Assembly (NCBI GenBank): GCA_016213105.1
Contig: JACRBN010000026.1
Span: 434,001-498,000, forward strand
Source: Chloroflexota bacterium
Lineage (GTDB): Bacteria > Chloroflexota > Anaerolineae > Anaerolineales > Villigracilaceae
DNA length: 64,000 bases
Direction of reading: 5' to 3'
Below the pieces are notes generated by a model, which ran no database searches, was not told the origin of the DNA, and worked only from the letters and a program-made list of their open reading frames with translations. Numbering within the stretch: position 1 is the first letter of the stretch; each line of letters opens with the position of its first letter. Positions 18,301 to 24,898 of the stretch are shown piece after piece. The position numbers and the translations under genes were made by a program.

Positions 18301-20298
18301 GTCACCTACGAAATGCTGCGCGCCGCCGGCCTCGACCTCGAAGGCCTGCCGGCCGCCAACCTGCTGCTGACCAACCGCGGCAAACAGGTTCCGCTCTACG
18401 TGGGCGGGCCCGATCCCCTGGGCGCGGGCAGCTTCCTGGAATTCAACGGCGAGGCCCTGGATACGCTCTACACCGACGCCAACGTCTACACCCTGCAGGT
18501 CAGTCCCACTCCGGTTGGATCGCTGCTGGTCGAAGACACCAACTTCAACCGCTGGCCGATGGAGGTCGCCCTCTCGTACACCCAGACCCTGGTGTTGAAC
18601 AACCAGCGCGAATTTGCCAACTACGCGCCCGGCGCGGACGCCTGGTACGACACCTCGATGACGGCCTACACCAGCGCCAGGAGTTGGGAGATCCCCTTCC
18701 AGGTGGACGGCCTGGCCGATCCCACCGAGAAGATCGACCTCGACCTGGTGGTGTGGGGCGTGACGGACTGGCCGCAAAGCCCTGACCATCACCTGCTGGT
18801 CAGCGTCAACGGCCTGCAAGTGGCCACCGATACCTTCGACGGCCTGGTCGAACGCACCCTGCACATTGCATTGCCGGCCGGCCTGCTGCGTGAAGGCAGC
18901 AACACCCTCACCCTGACCCTGCCGGGCGACACCGGCGTGCCGGGCGAGGTCATCAACCTGGACAAATTCAGTCTCACCTACTCGCGCCTGATGCAGGCCC
19001 GCGAAGGGCGCCTGGCCTTCACGGCCGCCGCCAACTCCTTTACGGTGACGAACCTGCCCGGCGAGGATGTGGTGGTCTACCGCGTCAACAGCAAGGGCAC
19101 CCTGACCCGCATGGACCTGGTGCGCACCAGAGCCGCCGGCGACGGCAGCTTCACGGCCACCTTCAACGGCGCGCCCCAGCCCACGAAGTACATCGTCTCG
19201 ACCGTCGACGCGATGTTTACGCCCGAGTTCGAAACGCCCTACGTGCAGGCCGACCTGGATCAGCCCGCCCAATACCTGGTTATCGCCCATCCCGATTTCA
19301 TCGCTGGCATCCAGCCGCTCGTCCAGGCGCGCGAGGCCCAGGGCCTGACCGTGAGCGTGGTCGACGTGACCGACCTCTACCGCCGCTACACCTATGGCAT
19401 CTTCGACCCGCAGGCCATTCAGCAATACATCGCCTACGCGGTCGAAAACCTTGGCACCGAATACGTTCTGCTGGTGGGCGGCGACACCTATGATTACCGC
19501 AACCACCTGGGCATCGACAGCGTCAGCTTCATCCCCTCGCTGTACGTTGCCACGGGCCCGATTGCCCGCTACGTCCCGGCCGATCCGCTTTATGCGGACG
19601 TGAACCATGACAATGTGCCGGATGTGGCGCTGGGTCGTTTCCCGGTGCGCAGCGCGGCCGAACTGAATCTGATGGTCTCCAAGACCCTGGCCTACGCTTC
19701 CAAGGCCTACGACCAGACCGCCGTGTTCGCCTCGGACCTGAGCGAGGGCGGGCTGTCCTTCAAGGACATCAACGAAGCCATGAGCGCGCAACTGCCCGGC
19801 TGGTCGGTGGAAAACGTGCATCTGGATGATCTGAGCGTGGTAACTGCCCGCAATCAGTTGATCGCCGCCATGAACCGCGGCACTGCGCTGGTCACCTTCA
19901 CCGGGCATTCCGGTCCGCAGGAATGGACCTTCAGCAGCCTGTTCGATATGAGCCATGCCGCCGCCCTGACCAATCACGGCAAACCCTTCGTGGTGGTTCA
20001 GTGGGGCTGCTGGAACAGCTATTACATTGACCCGCAGCATAACTACATGGTGCAAAGCTTCCTGTTCTCGGGAGACCAGGGCGCGGCGGCGGTACTGGGC
20101 GCTTCGACCCTGACCGACTCCACCTCCGAGATCCTGTTGGGCCGCCTGCTGACGCCCAAACTGGCCAGCCCGGGCGTGACCCTCGGCCAGGCCTTGCTGC
20201 TGGCGAAGAACGAACTGGCCCAGGCTCATCCCGAACTGCTGGATGTCCTGCTGGGCTGGTCATTGATGGGCGATCCCGCTTTGGTCATTACCCCCTAG
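12385..20298 (+). CDS. Giant secreted chimera: GH13 alpha-amylase, beta-helix-like repeats, C25 gingipain-like peptidase
   Basis: 2637 residues from the ATG at 12385 (RBS AAGGTGGT). Residues 1-28 are a signal peptide. A beta-sandwich region like the N-terminal modules of pullulanases follows to about 300. The GH13 barrel (about 315-820) has all four conserved regions: DGVFNH (D459-H464), GWRFDVG (nucleophile D586), LGEEW (acid E623) and SHDTNR (H716, D717). After an FnIII-like segment comes SGLWTDETTW and some 700 residues of Thr/Gly/Asn-rich repeats (GNLTVNGGT-type), probably a beta-helix. The C-terminal third contains a C25 peptidase-like domain, with FTGHSG (H2508) and WGCWNS (C2542) as the likely catalytic pair. 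The fusion suggests surface starch breakdown plus proteolysis (inference). Its stop is 2-11 nt from the lasso cyclase start. Confidence 0.88.
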   Translation: MNRKAFFRISFLTVTLMGLLFLFVQPGLAAIGQPRPLMSLGWVGNMWPAGGTTHTITTGTSFNVYVQVWKGGVTDSSGQGANITCTLTWTPVPYFGGSGGTTTETAMTYNGDPTPSNDEYMATITPSVGLYEISAYCTDTTDSTSMEQGAGKIKLVVDAASGACNGAVQNNNNLYWNGLFHDSFSTSYRTPTGPVTTGSTVTLTFRTCMDDVNAVPTIRIWNDRTNTSTTPAMTFDGHGSDATLGGVTYWTYDLSVGADPTIYYYVFQTTDGSATAYYRDDDPKFYGGGYGAAESNQTTAYDNSYQLTVYDPSFSVPSWMQRGVVYQIFPDRFRDGSAGNNPAAGRFFYNESGGTIVRSNDTDWNTAICDPRSAGGCLGDYSNNFYGGDLAGITAKINAGYFDQLGVSVIYLNPIFLSPSNHKYDTANYLQIDPDFGTLTDFGNLVTAANSHNIKIILDGVFNHTSSDSMYFDRYGRYDSAGTINDIDGGTDDNTGACEAGASPFYSWFYFPAGSNPGKDQPGNVTVYCPNGAGNADQTYEAWYGYSSLPKLQANIPAVTDLIWDNGTSSVGPYWIDQGASGWRFDVGADVDPGLTNDPSNDYWEGFRTAVRTVDSETITLGEEWGDASPWLLGNEWDSVMNYRYRSAVMSWLFTGCSGDGCTGGTSFSDNDSNSFSSSGSISAITPSQFNARLLSIQEDYPPMAWKAMMNLEGSHDTNRIRFLLKKVNNNDDPAAIQRMKELWLFAFTYAGAPTLYYGDEVGLSQDGVWDGSQYQDDPYNRAPFPWDDESGTSFTADTDLQDFARQMASIRHSYRALQDGDVQHGILIDDVNKLYGFARTNGSQTALIVLNRDSSSHSVTLSGLNSAPYSLTNGTDLVDVISGDTYTVSGGAVTGILVDATWGAVLLEQNKIETPAEPGAATFNFNGSDVTLGWNLVSLDSGIGRETPTVYTIHRSATYPFTPDGSNWLANVNPPTYGAAQSRLTYTDSGVSGTAAYAICAENAGGKAGCVTFAPQCAADTNMFRSTASGLWTDETTWQVSPDGISWAAASCWPTADNDAIDILAGHTVTVDSNFPVDQLTIASTAQVTVDSGTTWTVANGTGTDLTVNGTVANAGTITMTGSGSFAAGSTYQHSQNGGVIPTETWNSTSTVLVTGVTTTAPTGLGQTFGNFTWNSTGQTADVTLAGGLTTVVGNFTVTSTGASQLGLVADSPAAPTTNITGNLTVNGGTFAFSTGTSAPTVNLTGNVVLAGGTLRPGAGSGVPTFTVRGNWTNNGSAFDGGTGTVTFNGTAGQTINGTAASQTFNHITISKTAGTLLNTGGSTTSLTVNNLTETTGNFTAPAALDINGNFVHSAGTFTAGANITIAGNWTNNAAGFGANGGTVTFDGATQALGGSTATTFSTLTVANGSTTTSTINPTIATFNVNNGGKYIHNPTVAAGLPGTTRNFGATSTIEYQRNSAAACPVSANYGNLIINVSNFSQSIGCAGALTSIAGDLEIKNTSGFEFRFASTQSTTHNIGGNLIISGGTLVFSSTTGAPTVNVAGNTTISSGTLNLGGGSGAPTLNISGNFTQTGGTLTRTGTNNRTINLAGNWSYSAGTFTNTGIVVNMNGTLAQTIGGSAATTFNSLTISNTAGVSLSGVDATVNSVLTLGANKLATGANRVILVSTSSLSRTTGWVNGNLQKPVAANTISPITFEVGGATNYAPITITFSGVSAGTLTGSTTDGQHPAFRDNSISSENYINRYWTLTPSVGMTFTSYDATFTFNDPGDYVGSPTIGSLALQKYSGGIWTSSPNTPSSTATTVTGTGFTSFSDFYAGNGGTPLPVTLSYVNAARNGTEVLFDWSTVTESGNLGFNLYGVDENGQRVLLNKALIPSQDIDSLSRLDYSLQVETPFDTFYIEEVDITGRGDWHGPYQVGQTYGARAESSRIDWAAVRAERQAASKDLRLELTALPEELKLNLKVRQTGLQRVTYEMLRAAGLDLEGLPAANLLLTNRGKQVPLYVGGPDPLGAGSFLEFNGEALDTLYTDANVYTLQVSPTPVGSLLVEDTNFNRWPMEVALSYTQTLVLNNQREFANYAPGADAWYDTSMTAYTSARSWEIPFQVDGLADPTEKIDLDLVVWGVTDWPQSPDHHLLVSVNGLQVATDTFDGLVERTLHIALPAGLLREGSNTLTLTLPGDTGVPGEVINLDKFSLTYSRLMQAREGRLAFTAAANSFTVTNLPGEDVVVYRVNSKGTLTRMDLVRTRAAGDGSFTATFNGAPQPTKYIVSTVDAMFTPEFETPYVQADLDQPAQYLVIAHPDFIAGIQPLVQAREAQGLTVSVVDVTDLYRRYTYGIFDPQAIQQYIAYAVENLGTEYVLLVGGDTYDYRNHLGIDSVSFIPSLYVATGPIARYVPADPLYADVNHDNVPDVALGRFPVRSAAELNLMVSKTLAYASKAYDQTAVFASDLSEGGLSFKDINEAMSAQLPGWSVENVHLDDLSVVTARNQLIAAMNRGTALVTFTGHSGPQEWTFSSLFDMSHAAALTNHGKPFVVVQWGCWNSYYIDPQHNYMVQSFLFSGDQGAAAVLGASTLTDSTSEILLGRLLTPKLASPGVTLGQALLLAKNELAQAHPELLDVLLGWSLMGDPALVITP

Positions 20299-20309
20299 GC
20301 TTGTCTGGG

Positions 20310-22127
20310 TTGAGCGGACTGGCTGTCATCTACGAACGTTCCAACGCACCGGCGCAAGCCGGTGCGTTGGAACGCGTCCTATCCCGCCTGTCCCATCGCG
20401 GCCCGGATGGCAGGGATGAATTTTCGGCCGGGCCCCTTGCGATGGGCCACTGGCATTTCTGGACCACCCCCGAGGAGGTGAACGAAAGACAACCTCTGGC
20501 CGTGGGCGGGCTTCCGTTTCGGATCGTGTTCGACGGCCGCCTGGACGACCGCCCGGGCCTGCTGGCGCAGTTGGGGCTGACCTCGGCAGACGATGCCTGC
20601 CTGTCCGATGCGGCCCTGGTCCTGTACGCTTATTCCCGCTGGGGCGCGGATTGCCTTCAACGCTTCCTGGGCGAATTTGCCTTCATTCTCTTCGATGAAA
20701 ACCGCAAGGAATTGTTCTGCGCCCGCGACCCGCTGGGCGACCGCACCTTGTTCTATTCCCTGACAGATACACGCCTCGTGGCGGCCTCTGAAGCCTGGGC
20801 CGTGGCCGCGGCGATGGACAGGGTGGAATTGAATGAAACCGCGGCGGCGCATTTCTTTGCGCTGCGGGCCGCTGAAAATGGTCAGACCTTTTTCAACGGC
20901 ATCCATGAACTTCTGCCCGCGCACGGGCTGCTCGTCCAGGACGGCGGACTGCGACAGTGGCGCTATTGGACTCCCGAATCTTCCCATATACGCGGCAGGT
21001 CAGACGAAGAGCTGGCGGAGGAATTCCGTTCCCTGGTGGAGCAGAGCGTGCGCAGCCGCTTGCGCGCCTCCACGCCGGTTGGCATTCTGATGAGCGGCGG
21101 CCTCGACTCGGGCTCATTGGCTTGTCTGGCCTCCCAAATGCTGGGACCCGAAGCCCTCGTCACCATCTCGTACGTGTTCGATGAGTTGAAGGATTGCGAC
21201 GAGCGCGAGTATATCCAGACCATCATCGACCGCTATGGGGTTCGGTCAATTCAAATTCCCTGCGATGATGCCTGGCCGTGGAAGGATTGGGAATCCTGGC
21301 CCCACCCTCCCAATCAGCCCGAGGTCAATCCCTACCGCCTGTTGAAGGAATGCGCCTATCGGCGCGCGCATGAGGAAGGCCTGCGCGTTCTGATGCCCGG
21401 CGCATTTGGCGACAACCTCTATTGCGGAGAGGAGGATTGGCTGGCCGACCTGTTCCGCGATGGACGTTTGCGGGAGGCAGCCCGGGAACTCCAGCGTCAC
21501 ATCCGTTATGCGGGCTGGGGCGCAACTTTAAGATCGGATTACCTGCGCCAGGCCGGCCGCCGTTTGTTGGGCCTGCGGCGCCCCCGCAAATCCGCTCCTG
21601 CCTGGCTGACGCCGCATTCCACAGCCTTCCTGAGCGATGCCTGCGCCTGGTTCGAGCCTGCCTTCGAATTGCGGGATAATCTGCTGGGCGACCATATTGC
21701 CCAGGACGCGGCCTATGAAACCTTCAGCGCCAGCCGCCATGGAGTGGAACTGCGTCACCCCTACCGTGACCGCCGCCTGGTCGAGTTCGTATTGTCCCTG
21801 CCCGCCTACCAGCTCTACAATCGCGGGTATTACAAATACATCCTGCGCCGCGCCATGCGGGACCACCTGCCGCAGCCCATCCTGGCCCGTTTGCAGTCCA
21901 GCCCCTTGTTTTCCCTGATTTCCCGCGGGCGGGAGCGGGAGGGACCGACATTGCAGGCATACATGACCGGCCCCAATGCGGCCTGGCGCAAATACGTGCG
22001 GCCCGATTGGCTCATCGAGCGGTCACGGATCGAACTGACTCAGGAAACGGATGGCCCCGAGGCGATCATCCCCTGGTTGTGTGTATCATTTTCAGCTTGG
22101 TCTCAAGCATCTTTTTCGTCAACATGA
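20310..22127 (+). CDS. Lasso peptide macrolactam synthetase (asparagine-synthetase-like)
   Basis: Two domains as in AsnB: an N-terminal class-II amidotransferase fold (LSHRGPDGRDE, then LGEFAFILFDENRKELFCARDPLGDRTLFY) and a C-terminal synthetase domain with the ATP PP-loop SGGLDSGS (about residue 262). The start TTG at 20310 gives MSGLAVIYE, matching other lasso cyclases; TTG at 20301 is the alternative. The catalytic Cys that follows Met in true glutamine-hydrolysing enzymes is absent, as expected of lasso cyclases, which adenylate the ring Asp/Glu and join it to Gly1. The gene follows the amylase/C25 gene with no room for an own RBS, so it is probably translationally coupled. A 17-bp perfect palindrome lies 27 nt inside it. 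Confidence 0.88.
   Translation: MSGLAVIYERSNAPAQAGALERVLSRLSHRGPDGRDEFSAGPLAMGHWHFWTTPEEVNERQPLAVGGLPFRIVFDGRLDDRPGLLAQLGLTSADDACLSDAALVLYAYSRWGADCLQRFLGEFAFILFDENRKELFCARDPLGDRTLFYSLTDTRLVAASEAWAVAAAMDRVELNETAAAHFFALRAAENGQTFFNGIHELLPAHGLLVQDGGLRQWRYWTPESSHIRGRSDEELAEEFRSLVEQSVRSRLRASTPVGILMSGGLDSGSLACLASQMLGPEALVTISYVFDELKDCDEREYIQTIIDRYGVRSIQIPCDDAWPWKDWESWPHPPNQPEVNPYRLLKECAYRRAHEEGLRVLMPGAFGDNLYCGEEDWLADLFRDGRLREAARELQRHIRYAGWGATLRSDYLRQAGRRLLGLRRPRKSAPAWLTPHSTAFLSDACAWFEPAFELRDNLLGDHIAQDAAYETFSASRHGVELRHPYRDRRLVEFVLSLPAYQLYNRGYYKYILRRAMRDHLPQPILARLQSSPLFSLISRGREREGPTLQAYMTGPNAAWRKYVRPDWLIERSRIELTQETDGPEAIIPWLCVSFSAWSQASFSST
20337..20374. repeat. Perfect 17-bp palindrome with GCAA loop at the 5' end of the lasso cyclase
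   Basis: CGTTCCAACGCACCGGC, loop GCAA, exact complement. It is in frame and encodes part of SNAPAQAGALER. GCAA is a GNRA tetraloop, so the RNA hairpin would be very stable. Confidence 0.85.
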
Positions 22128-22141
22128 CGTGGAGTGAAAAC

Positions 22142-22381
22142 ATGTCGAAGTCTCATGCAGTGCTTACAGGAATACGCAAACCCTACCGAAAGCCCCATTT
22201 GAAGAAGTTGGGGGATTTGCGTACGCTCACTCTGGGCGGCTCACTTGGAACGGGCGATTCAGGGTCGAGTTTTACATATAAGGTGAAGGTTGGGCTTCCC
22301 CAGCCCGGCGGATACTACCCGCCCGAATTTTTCCCTCACCCCGAGGGAGCGCCGCCGCTATCCGGCGAAAAATCAGAATGA
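22142..22381 (+). CDS. Lasso peptide precursor
   Basis: 79 residues, start ATG 22142 with GGAGTG RBS. The leader matches the B1 recognition pattern YxxPxLx3Gx5Tx exactly: Y15, P18, L20, G24 and T30, with T30 as penultimate leader residue. The core would start at G32: GGSLGTGD, giving an 8-residue ring between Gly1 and Asp8. The tail after the ring is about 40 residues, long for a lasso peptide, with several Pro and aromatic residues (GGYYPPEFFPHPEG) and Ser near the C-terminus (PPLSGEKSE). Either the tail is trimmed after cyclisation or the mature product is unusually long. The gene sits between the cyclase and the kinase/B1/B2 genes. Confidence 0.85.
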   Translation: MSKSHAVLTGIRKPYRKPHLKKLGDLRTLTLGGSLGTGDSGSSFTYKVKVGLPQPGGYYPPEFFPHPEGAPPLSGEKSE

Positions 22382-22397
22382 CTCATCCCAGCCATAG

Positions 22398-23231
22398 ATG
22401 ATGTACTGCTATCGCCCGGCTGGACAGGAACTCCACTTCCCGGGGCTGTTCCCTGAGCTCGAGGCCTTTACGTGTCCTGGAGTCGCGCCTGGTCCCGCGG
22501 CCCCGACTGTCCCTGCGCCCCGAGCCTTGACCTCCCGCACACAGGGCTGGGTCGCCGGGGAACTGCGCGACGTGGAGGCGTGGTCCGCTTCGACGGGCGT
22601 GCAGCTCAAGGTCAGCGGGGTCGGCGATTTCCACGTCACACCACAGGGCATCCAGTGCCTGGGCGGGACCGCCGACCGCCCGTTGACAGGTCTGGAACGG
22701 GAAACGATCCTGGGGCCAGCGCTCGTGCTGGCCCTTGCTTTTCATGAAACCTGGTGCCTGCATGCCAGCGCCGTGCTGTTCAACGGTCAGGTCACGGCCT
22801 TCCTGGGCGAATCGGGCCAGGGAAAATCCACCCTGGCAGCCCATCTTTCCGAAGCGGGCTGGCGGCTGGTCGCCGACGACATCCTGCCCGTAGCGCGGGA
22901 CCAGGCCGGGGTCCAGGCCTGGCCGCATTTCCCGCAGTTAAAGTTGACGGTCCAGCCCGGGGTCTCGCTGGCGGAGCAGCTGCCCCTGAGCCGCATTTGT
23001 GTGCTGGCCCAGGCGGAGGTCCCTGAAATACGGCGGCTTTCGAGCGGGGAGGCCTTGCAGGCATTGCTCCGTCACACGGCCGGGACGCGCCTGTTCGATC
23101 CACCCCTGCTGGCGAAACATATGGCCTTTTGCGCCTGGGCCGCCGCGCAGACGCCCGTCTTTTCCCTGGCTTATCCGCGCAGATGGGAGTCCCTTCCCAA
23201 AGTGAAGGAATTATTGGAGAACCCATGTTGA
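22398..23231 (+). CDS. HPr-kinase-like protein of the lasso cluster
   Basis: 277 residues resembling the HPrK/P C-terminal kinase domain: LHASAVLFNGQVTAFLGESGQGKSTLAAHL, with the P-loop GESGQGKS at about residue 136, then WRLVADDILPV for the Walker-B-like region. Homologues in paeninodin-type lasso clusters phosphorylate a Ser on the precursor tail; other relatives sit beside PqqD-like genes with unknown roles. Here the precursor ends EKSE, so the target would be S78 or S74 rather than the last residue (inference). The gene overlaps the B1 gene by 7 nt, which supports a common operon. Confidence 0.8.
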   Translation: MMYCYRPAGQELHFPGLFPELEAFTCPGVAPGPAAPTVPAPRALTSRTQGWVAGELRDVEAWSASTGVQLKVSGVGDFHVTPQGIQCLGGTADRPLTGLERETILGPALVLALAFHETWCLHASAVLFNGQVTAFLGESGQGKSTLAAHLSEAGWRLVADDILPVARDQAGVQAWPHFPQLKLTVQPGVSLAEQLPLSRICVLAQAEVPEIRRLSSGEALQALLRHTAGTRLFDPPLLAKHMAFCAWAAAQTPVFSLAYPRRWESLPKVKELLENPC

Positions 23232-23506
23232 CCCTGGATTCCAAATTGCACATTCCCGCGCACGTGCTCTTCACCACCGTGGAGCAGGATGCCATCCTGC
23301 TCCATACCGGCACCAATCAATACTTTGCGCTCGAAGAGGTGGGCACGCGCCTGTGGGAGTTGTTGAGCCGCGGCATGGGACTGCGCGAGGCGCATCAGGC
23401 GCTGCTGGCTGAATACGAAGTGACGCCGGCTGAACTGGAACGGGATCTGCTCGACCTGCTCGGCCATCTTGTGGAGAGCGATCTTGTCGACGTGGTTGAC
23501 GGATAA
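23225..23506 (+). CDS. Lasso leader-binding protein B1 (PqqD/RRE-like)
   Basis: 93 residues with the PqqD-like winged-helix fold: a beta-hairpin (LHIPAHVLFTTVEQDAILLHTGTNQYFALEEVG) followed by three helices (TRLWELL, LREAHQALLAEY, ELERDLLDLLGHLVESDLVDV). Such RiPP recognition elements bind the YxxP part of the leader and hand the precursor to the B2 protease. The start at 23225 is chosen because it follows an in-phase overlap with the kinase gene and matches family length. It overlaps the B2 gene at its 3' end. Confidence 0.87.
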   Translation: MLTLDSKLHIPAHVLFTTVEQDAILLHTGTNQYFALEEVGTRLWELLSRGMGLREAHQALLAEYEVTPAELERDLLDLLGHLVESDLVDVVDG

Positions 23507-23906
23507 GGCCCGCCTCGCGCGCGGACTCTCTGCGGCCGACTGGCTGGTTTTGGCCGAGGCGTGGTGGACCCTGCCCGCCTATTGGCTGGCCCTGCGTTGG
23601 GTGAGCTATGACCGTCTCGGTCGGGAACCCGACGGCGGGAAAGTGGATTTGCCTGCGGTCGAAAGATTGCATCGCCTGGTGACGTGGGCCTCCCGCCTGC
23701 AGCTCCTGCCGATGACCTGCCTGGTGCGGGCTTGCACCCTGCGCCGCACGGCCGCCCGCCGCGGACTTCAGGCGCAGGTGCGCATTGGCGCGGCGCGGAA
23801 CGTGGAAGGCATCCACGCGCACGCCTGGGTGGAGGTGGATGGGCAGGTGGTCGGGGAGGACGGGGTCGCGGGACAGTTTAAGGTTTTGAAATCTTCCCAA
23901 GTGTAG
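23484..23906 (+). CDS. Lasso leader peptidase B2 (transglutaminase-like)
   Basis: About 140 residues. Catalytic triad residues of the bacterial transglutaminase-like fold are visible: Cys79 in MTCLVRA, His113 in HAHAWVEVDG and Asp119. LRRTAARRGLQAQVRIG between them is typical of lasso B2 proteins, which remove the leader after the penultimate Thr. The start is uncertain: TTG codons at 23469, 23484 and 23496 are all in frame and overlap the end of B1, and no ATG is available, so translation is likely coupled. No ABC transporter follows, unlike many lasso clusters. The cluster ends here. Confidence 0.85.
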   Translation: MSTWLTDKARLARGLSAADWLVLAEAWWTLPAYWLALRWVSYDRLGREPDGGKVDLPAVERLHRLVTWASRLQLLPMTCLVRACTLRRTAARRGLQAQVRIGAARNVEGIHAHAWVEVDGQVVGEDGVAGQFKVLKSSQV

Positions 23907-23976
23907 AACGGGATATGGTGAAGCCCCCGCCATCCTGGGAACGAACCCTGGCGCGCCAACATGACAAAAGTAAGCG

Positions 23977-24005
23977 TTGACTTTTTGGCATGGACCCGAT
24001 ACACT
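23977..24005 (+). promoter_or_regulatory. Sigma-A-type promoter of the FHA gene
   Basis: TTGACT, 17-bp spacer, TACACT. Only 70 bp after the B2 stop, so it separates the FHA gene from the lasso cluster. Confidence 0.7.
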
Positions 24006-24037
24006 ACACCAAAACAGGTCATTTTTTGGAGGATATT

Positions 24038-24610
24038 ATGGCATTTCAACTCGTGATGCGTTCAGGCCCAACCCCCGGCGCAGTCTATCCTCTTGAGGGC
24101 GATCAGTTGACGATTGGGCGTGATTCGACCAACGGAGTGGCGATCAACGACCCCGAAGTCTCCCGCCGTCATGCCCGCCTGACTTTCCAGGGCGGCAAGT
24201 ACGTGCTCGAAGACCTTGGCTCCACCAACGGCTCCTTCGTCAACGGTCAGCGCCTTTCAGGGCCGCACGTTCTCAAGGCTGGGGATGTGGTTGCATTTGG
24301 GGAGCAGATCGTGCTGATGTACGACGCAGTCAACATCGATCCCGGCGCCACCATTGCCTCGCCGCGCAATGCGGTGCGCATGGCGCCCATGCCCTCCCCG
24401 GTACAGGCTCCCGTGGTCGCGCCTCCGCCGGCCCAGAATTACGCCGGGCAGGTGCCCGGAGCGTATGTCCCGCCCCGCAAGACCAACCTGCTGCCCGTCT
24501 TCATTGGTGTGGGCGTGCTTTTCTTCATTTGCCTGTGCGCCGCGGTCTTCTGGTACATCGACGCGAATTACCTGTGGTGCACCTTCTTCCCCTTCATTAG
24601 CGGCTGCTAG
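24038..24610 (+). CDS. Membrane-anchored FHA domain protein
   Basis: Start at 24038 has a TTGGAGGA RBS; the frame extends upstream but only through the promoter. Residues about 2-90 are an FHA domain, a phosphothreonine-binding module: LTIGRDSTNGVAI, SRRHARL and DLGSTNGSFVNGQRL. A Pro/Ala-rich linker follows, then one membrane helix (LLPVFIGVGVLFFICLCAAVFWYI, about 157-180) and a short tail. The arrangement places the FHA domain in the cytoplasm. No Ser/Thr kinase lies nearby, so the partner is unknown. A terminator follows about 100 bp after the stop. Confidence 0.88.
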   Translation: MAFQLVMRSGPTPGAVYPLEGDQLTIGRDSTNGVAINDPEVSRRHARLTFQGGKYVLEDLGSTNGSFVNGQRLSGPHVLKAGDVVAFGEQIVLMYDAVNIDPGATIASPRNAVRMAPMPSPVQAPVVAPPPAQNYAGQVPGAYVPPRKTNLLPVFIGVGVLFFICLCAAVFWYIDANYLWCTFFPFISGC

Positions 24611-24631
24611 TTGACAAGTTAAATCTGCCGG

Positions 24632-24652
24632 GCGCAATTTAGCAAATTGCGC
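24632..24652. repeat. Short palindromic repeat GCGCAATTT-AGC-AAATTGCGC
   Basis: Perfect 9-bp stem in the gap 24611-24898; a close relative with a 13-bp stem lies at 46225-46253. A 75-codon frame over this gap has no coding character. Confidence 0.65.
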
Positions 24653-24709
24653 TACAGTTTCATCTGGCACCAGTCCCGGCGCAGCCTTCATATCGTCGTC
24701 AAGCAGTCC

Positions 24710-24744
24710 AAGCCTCTGCGGATCTTTCCAGCAGGGGCTTTTTT
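24710..24744 (+). terminator. Intrinsic terminator after the FHA gene
   Basis: AAGCCTCTGC (24710-24719) pairs with GCAGGGGCTT (24731-24740) with one G-T pair, followed by a T6 run. Confidence 0.8.
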
Positions 24745-24852
24745 GACAGAAGCCTCCGTGGTTCGAATGCTCCTCTGTCGCTGTCGTTCGTGGCAAAAGG
24801 TGAACGGACTTGACGAGATGTCCGAATTCCTGTTCGAAGATGGGTCTCCTCG

Positions 24853-24881
24853 TTGTAAAATAGGAATGGTTTGACTACAAT
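24853..24881 (+). promoter_or_regulatory. Sigma-A-type promoter of the AI-2E permease gene
   Basis: TTGTAA, 17-bp spacer, TACAAT. The transcription start would be near 24888, leaving only about 10 nt before the ATG at 24899; AAGGACAGG overlaps this short leader. Confidence 0.6.
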
Positions 24882-24898
24882 AAGGACAGGCATATACC

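Noticed and set aside
16804-20229. Open frame of 1141 codons on the minus strand
   Set aside because: It is antisense to the amylase/C25 gene, Gly/His/Gln-rich without any domain, and has no RBS. GC-rich coding sequence gives long antisense frames by chance.
24647-24874. 75-codon frame between the FHA and AI-2E genes
   Set aside because: It crosses an intrinsic terminator and a promoter and has no RBS.
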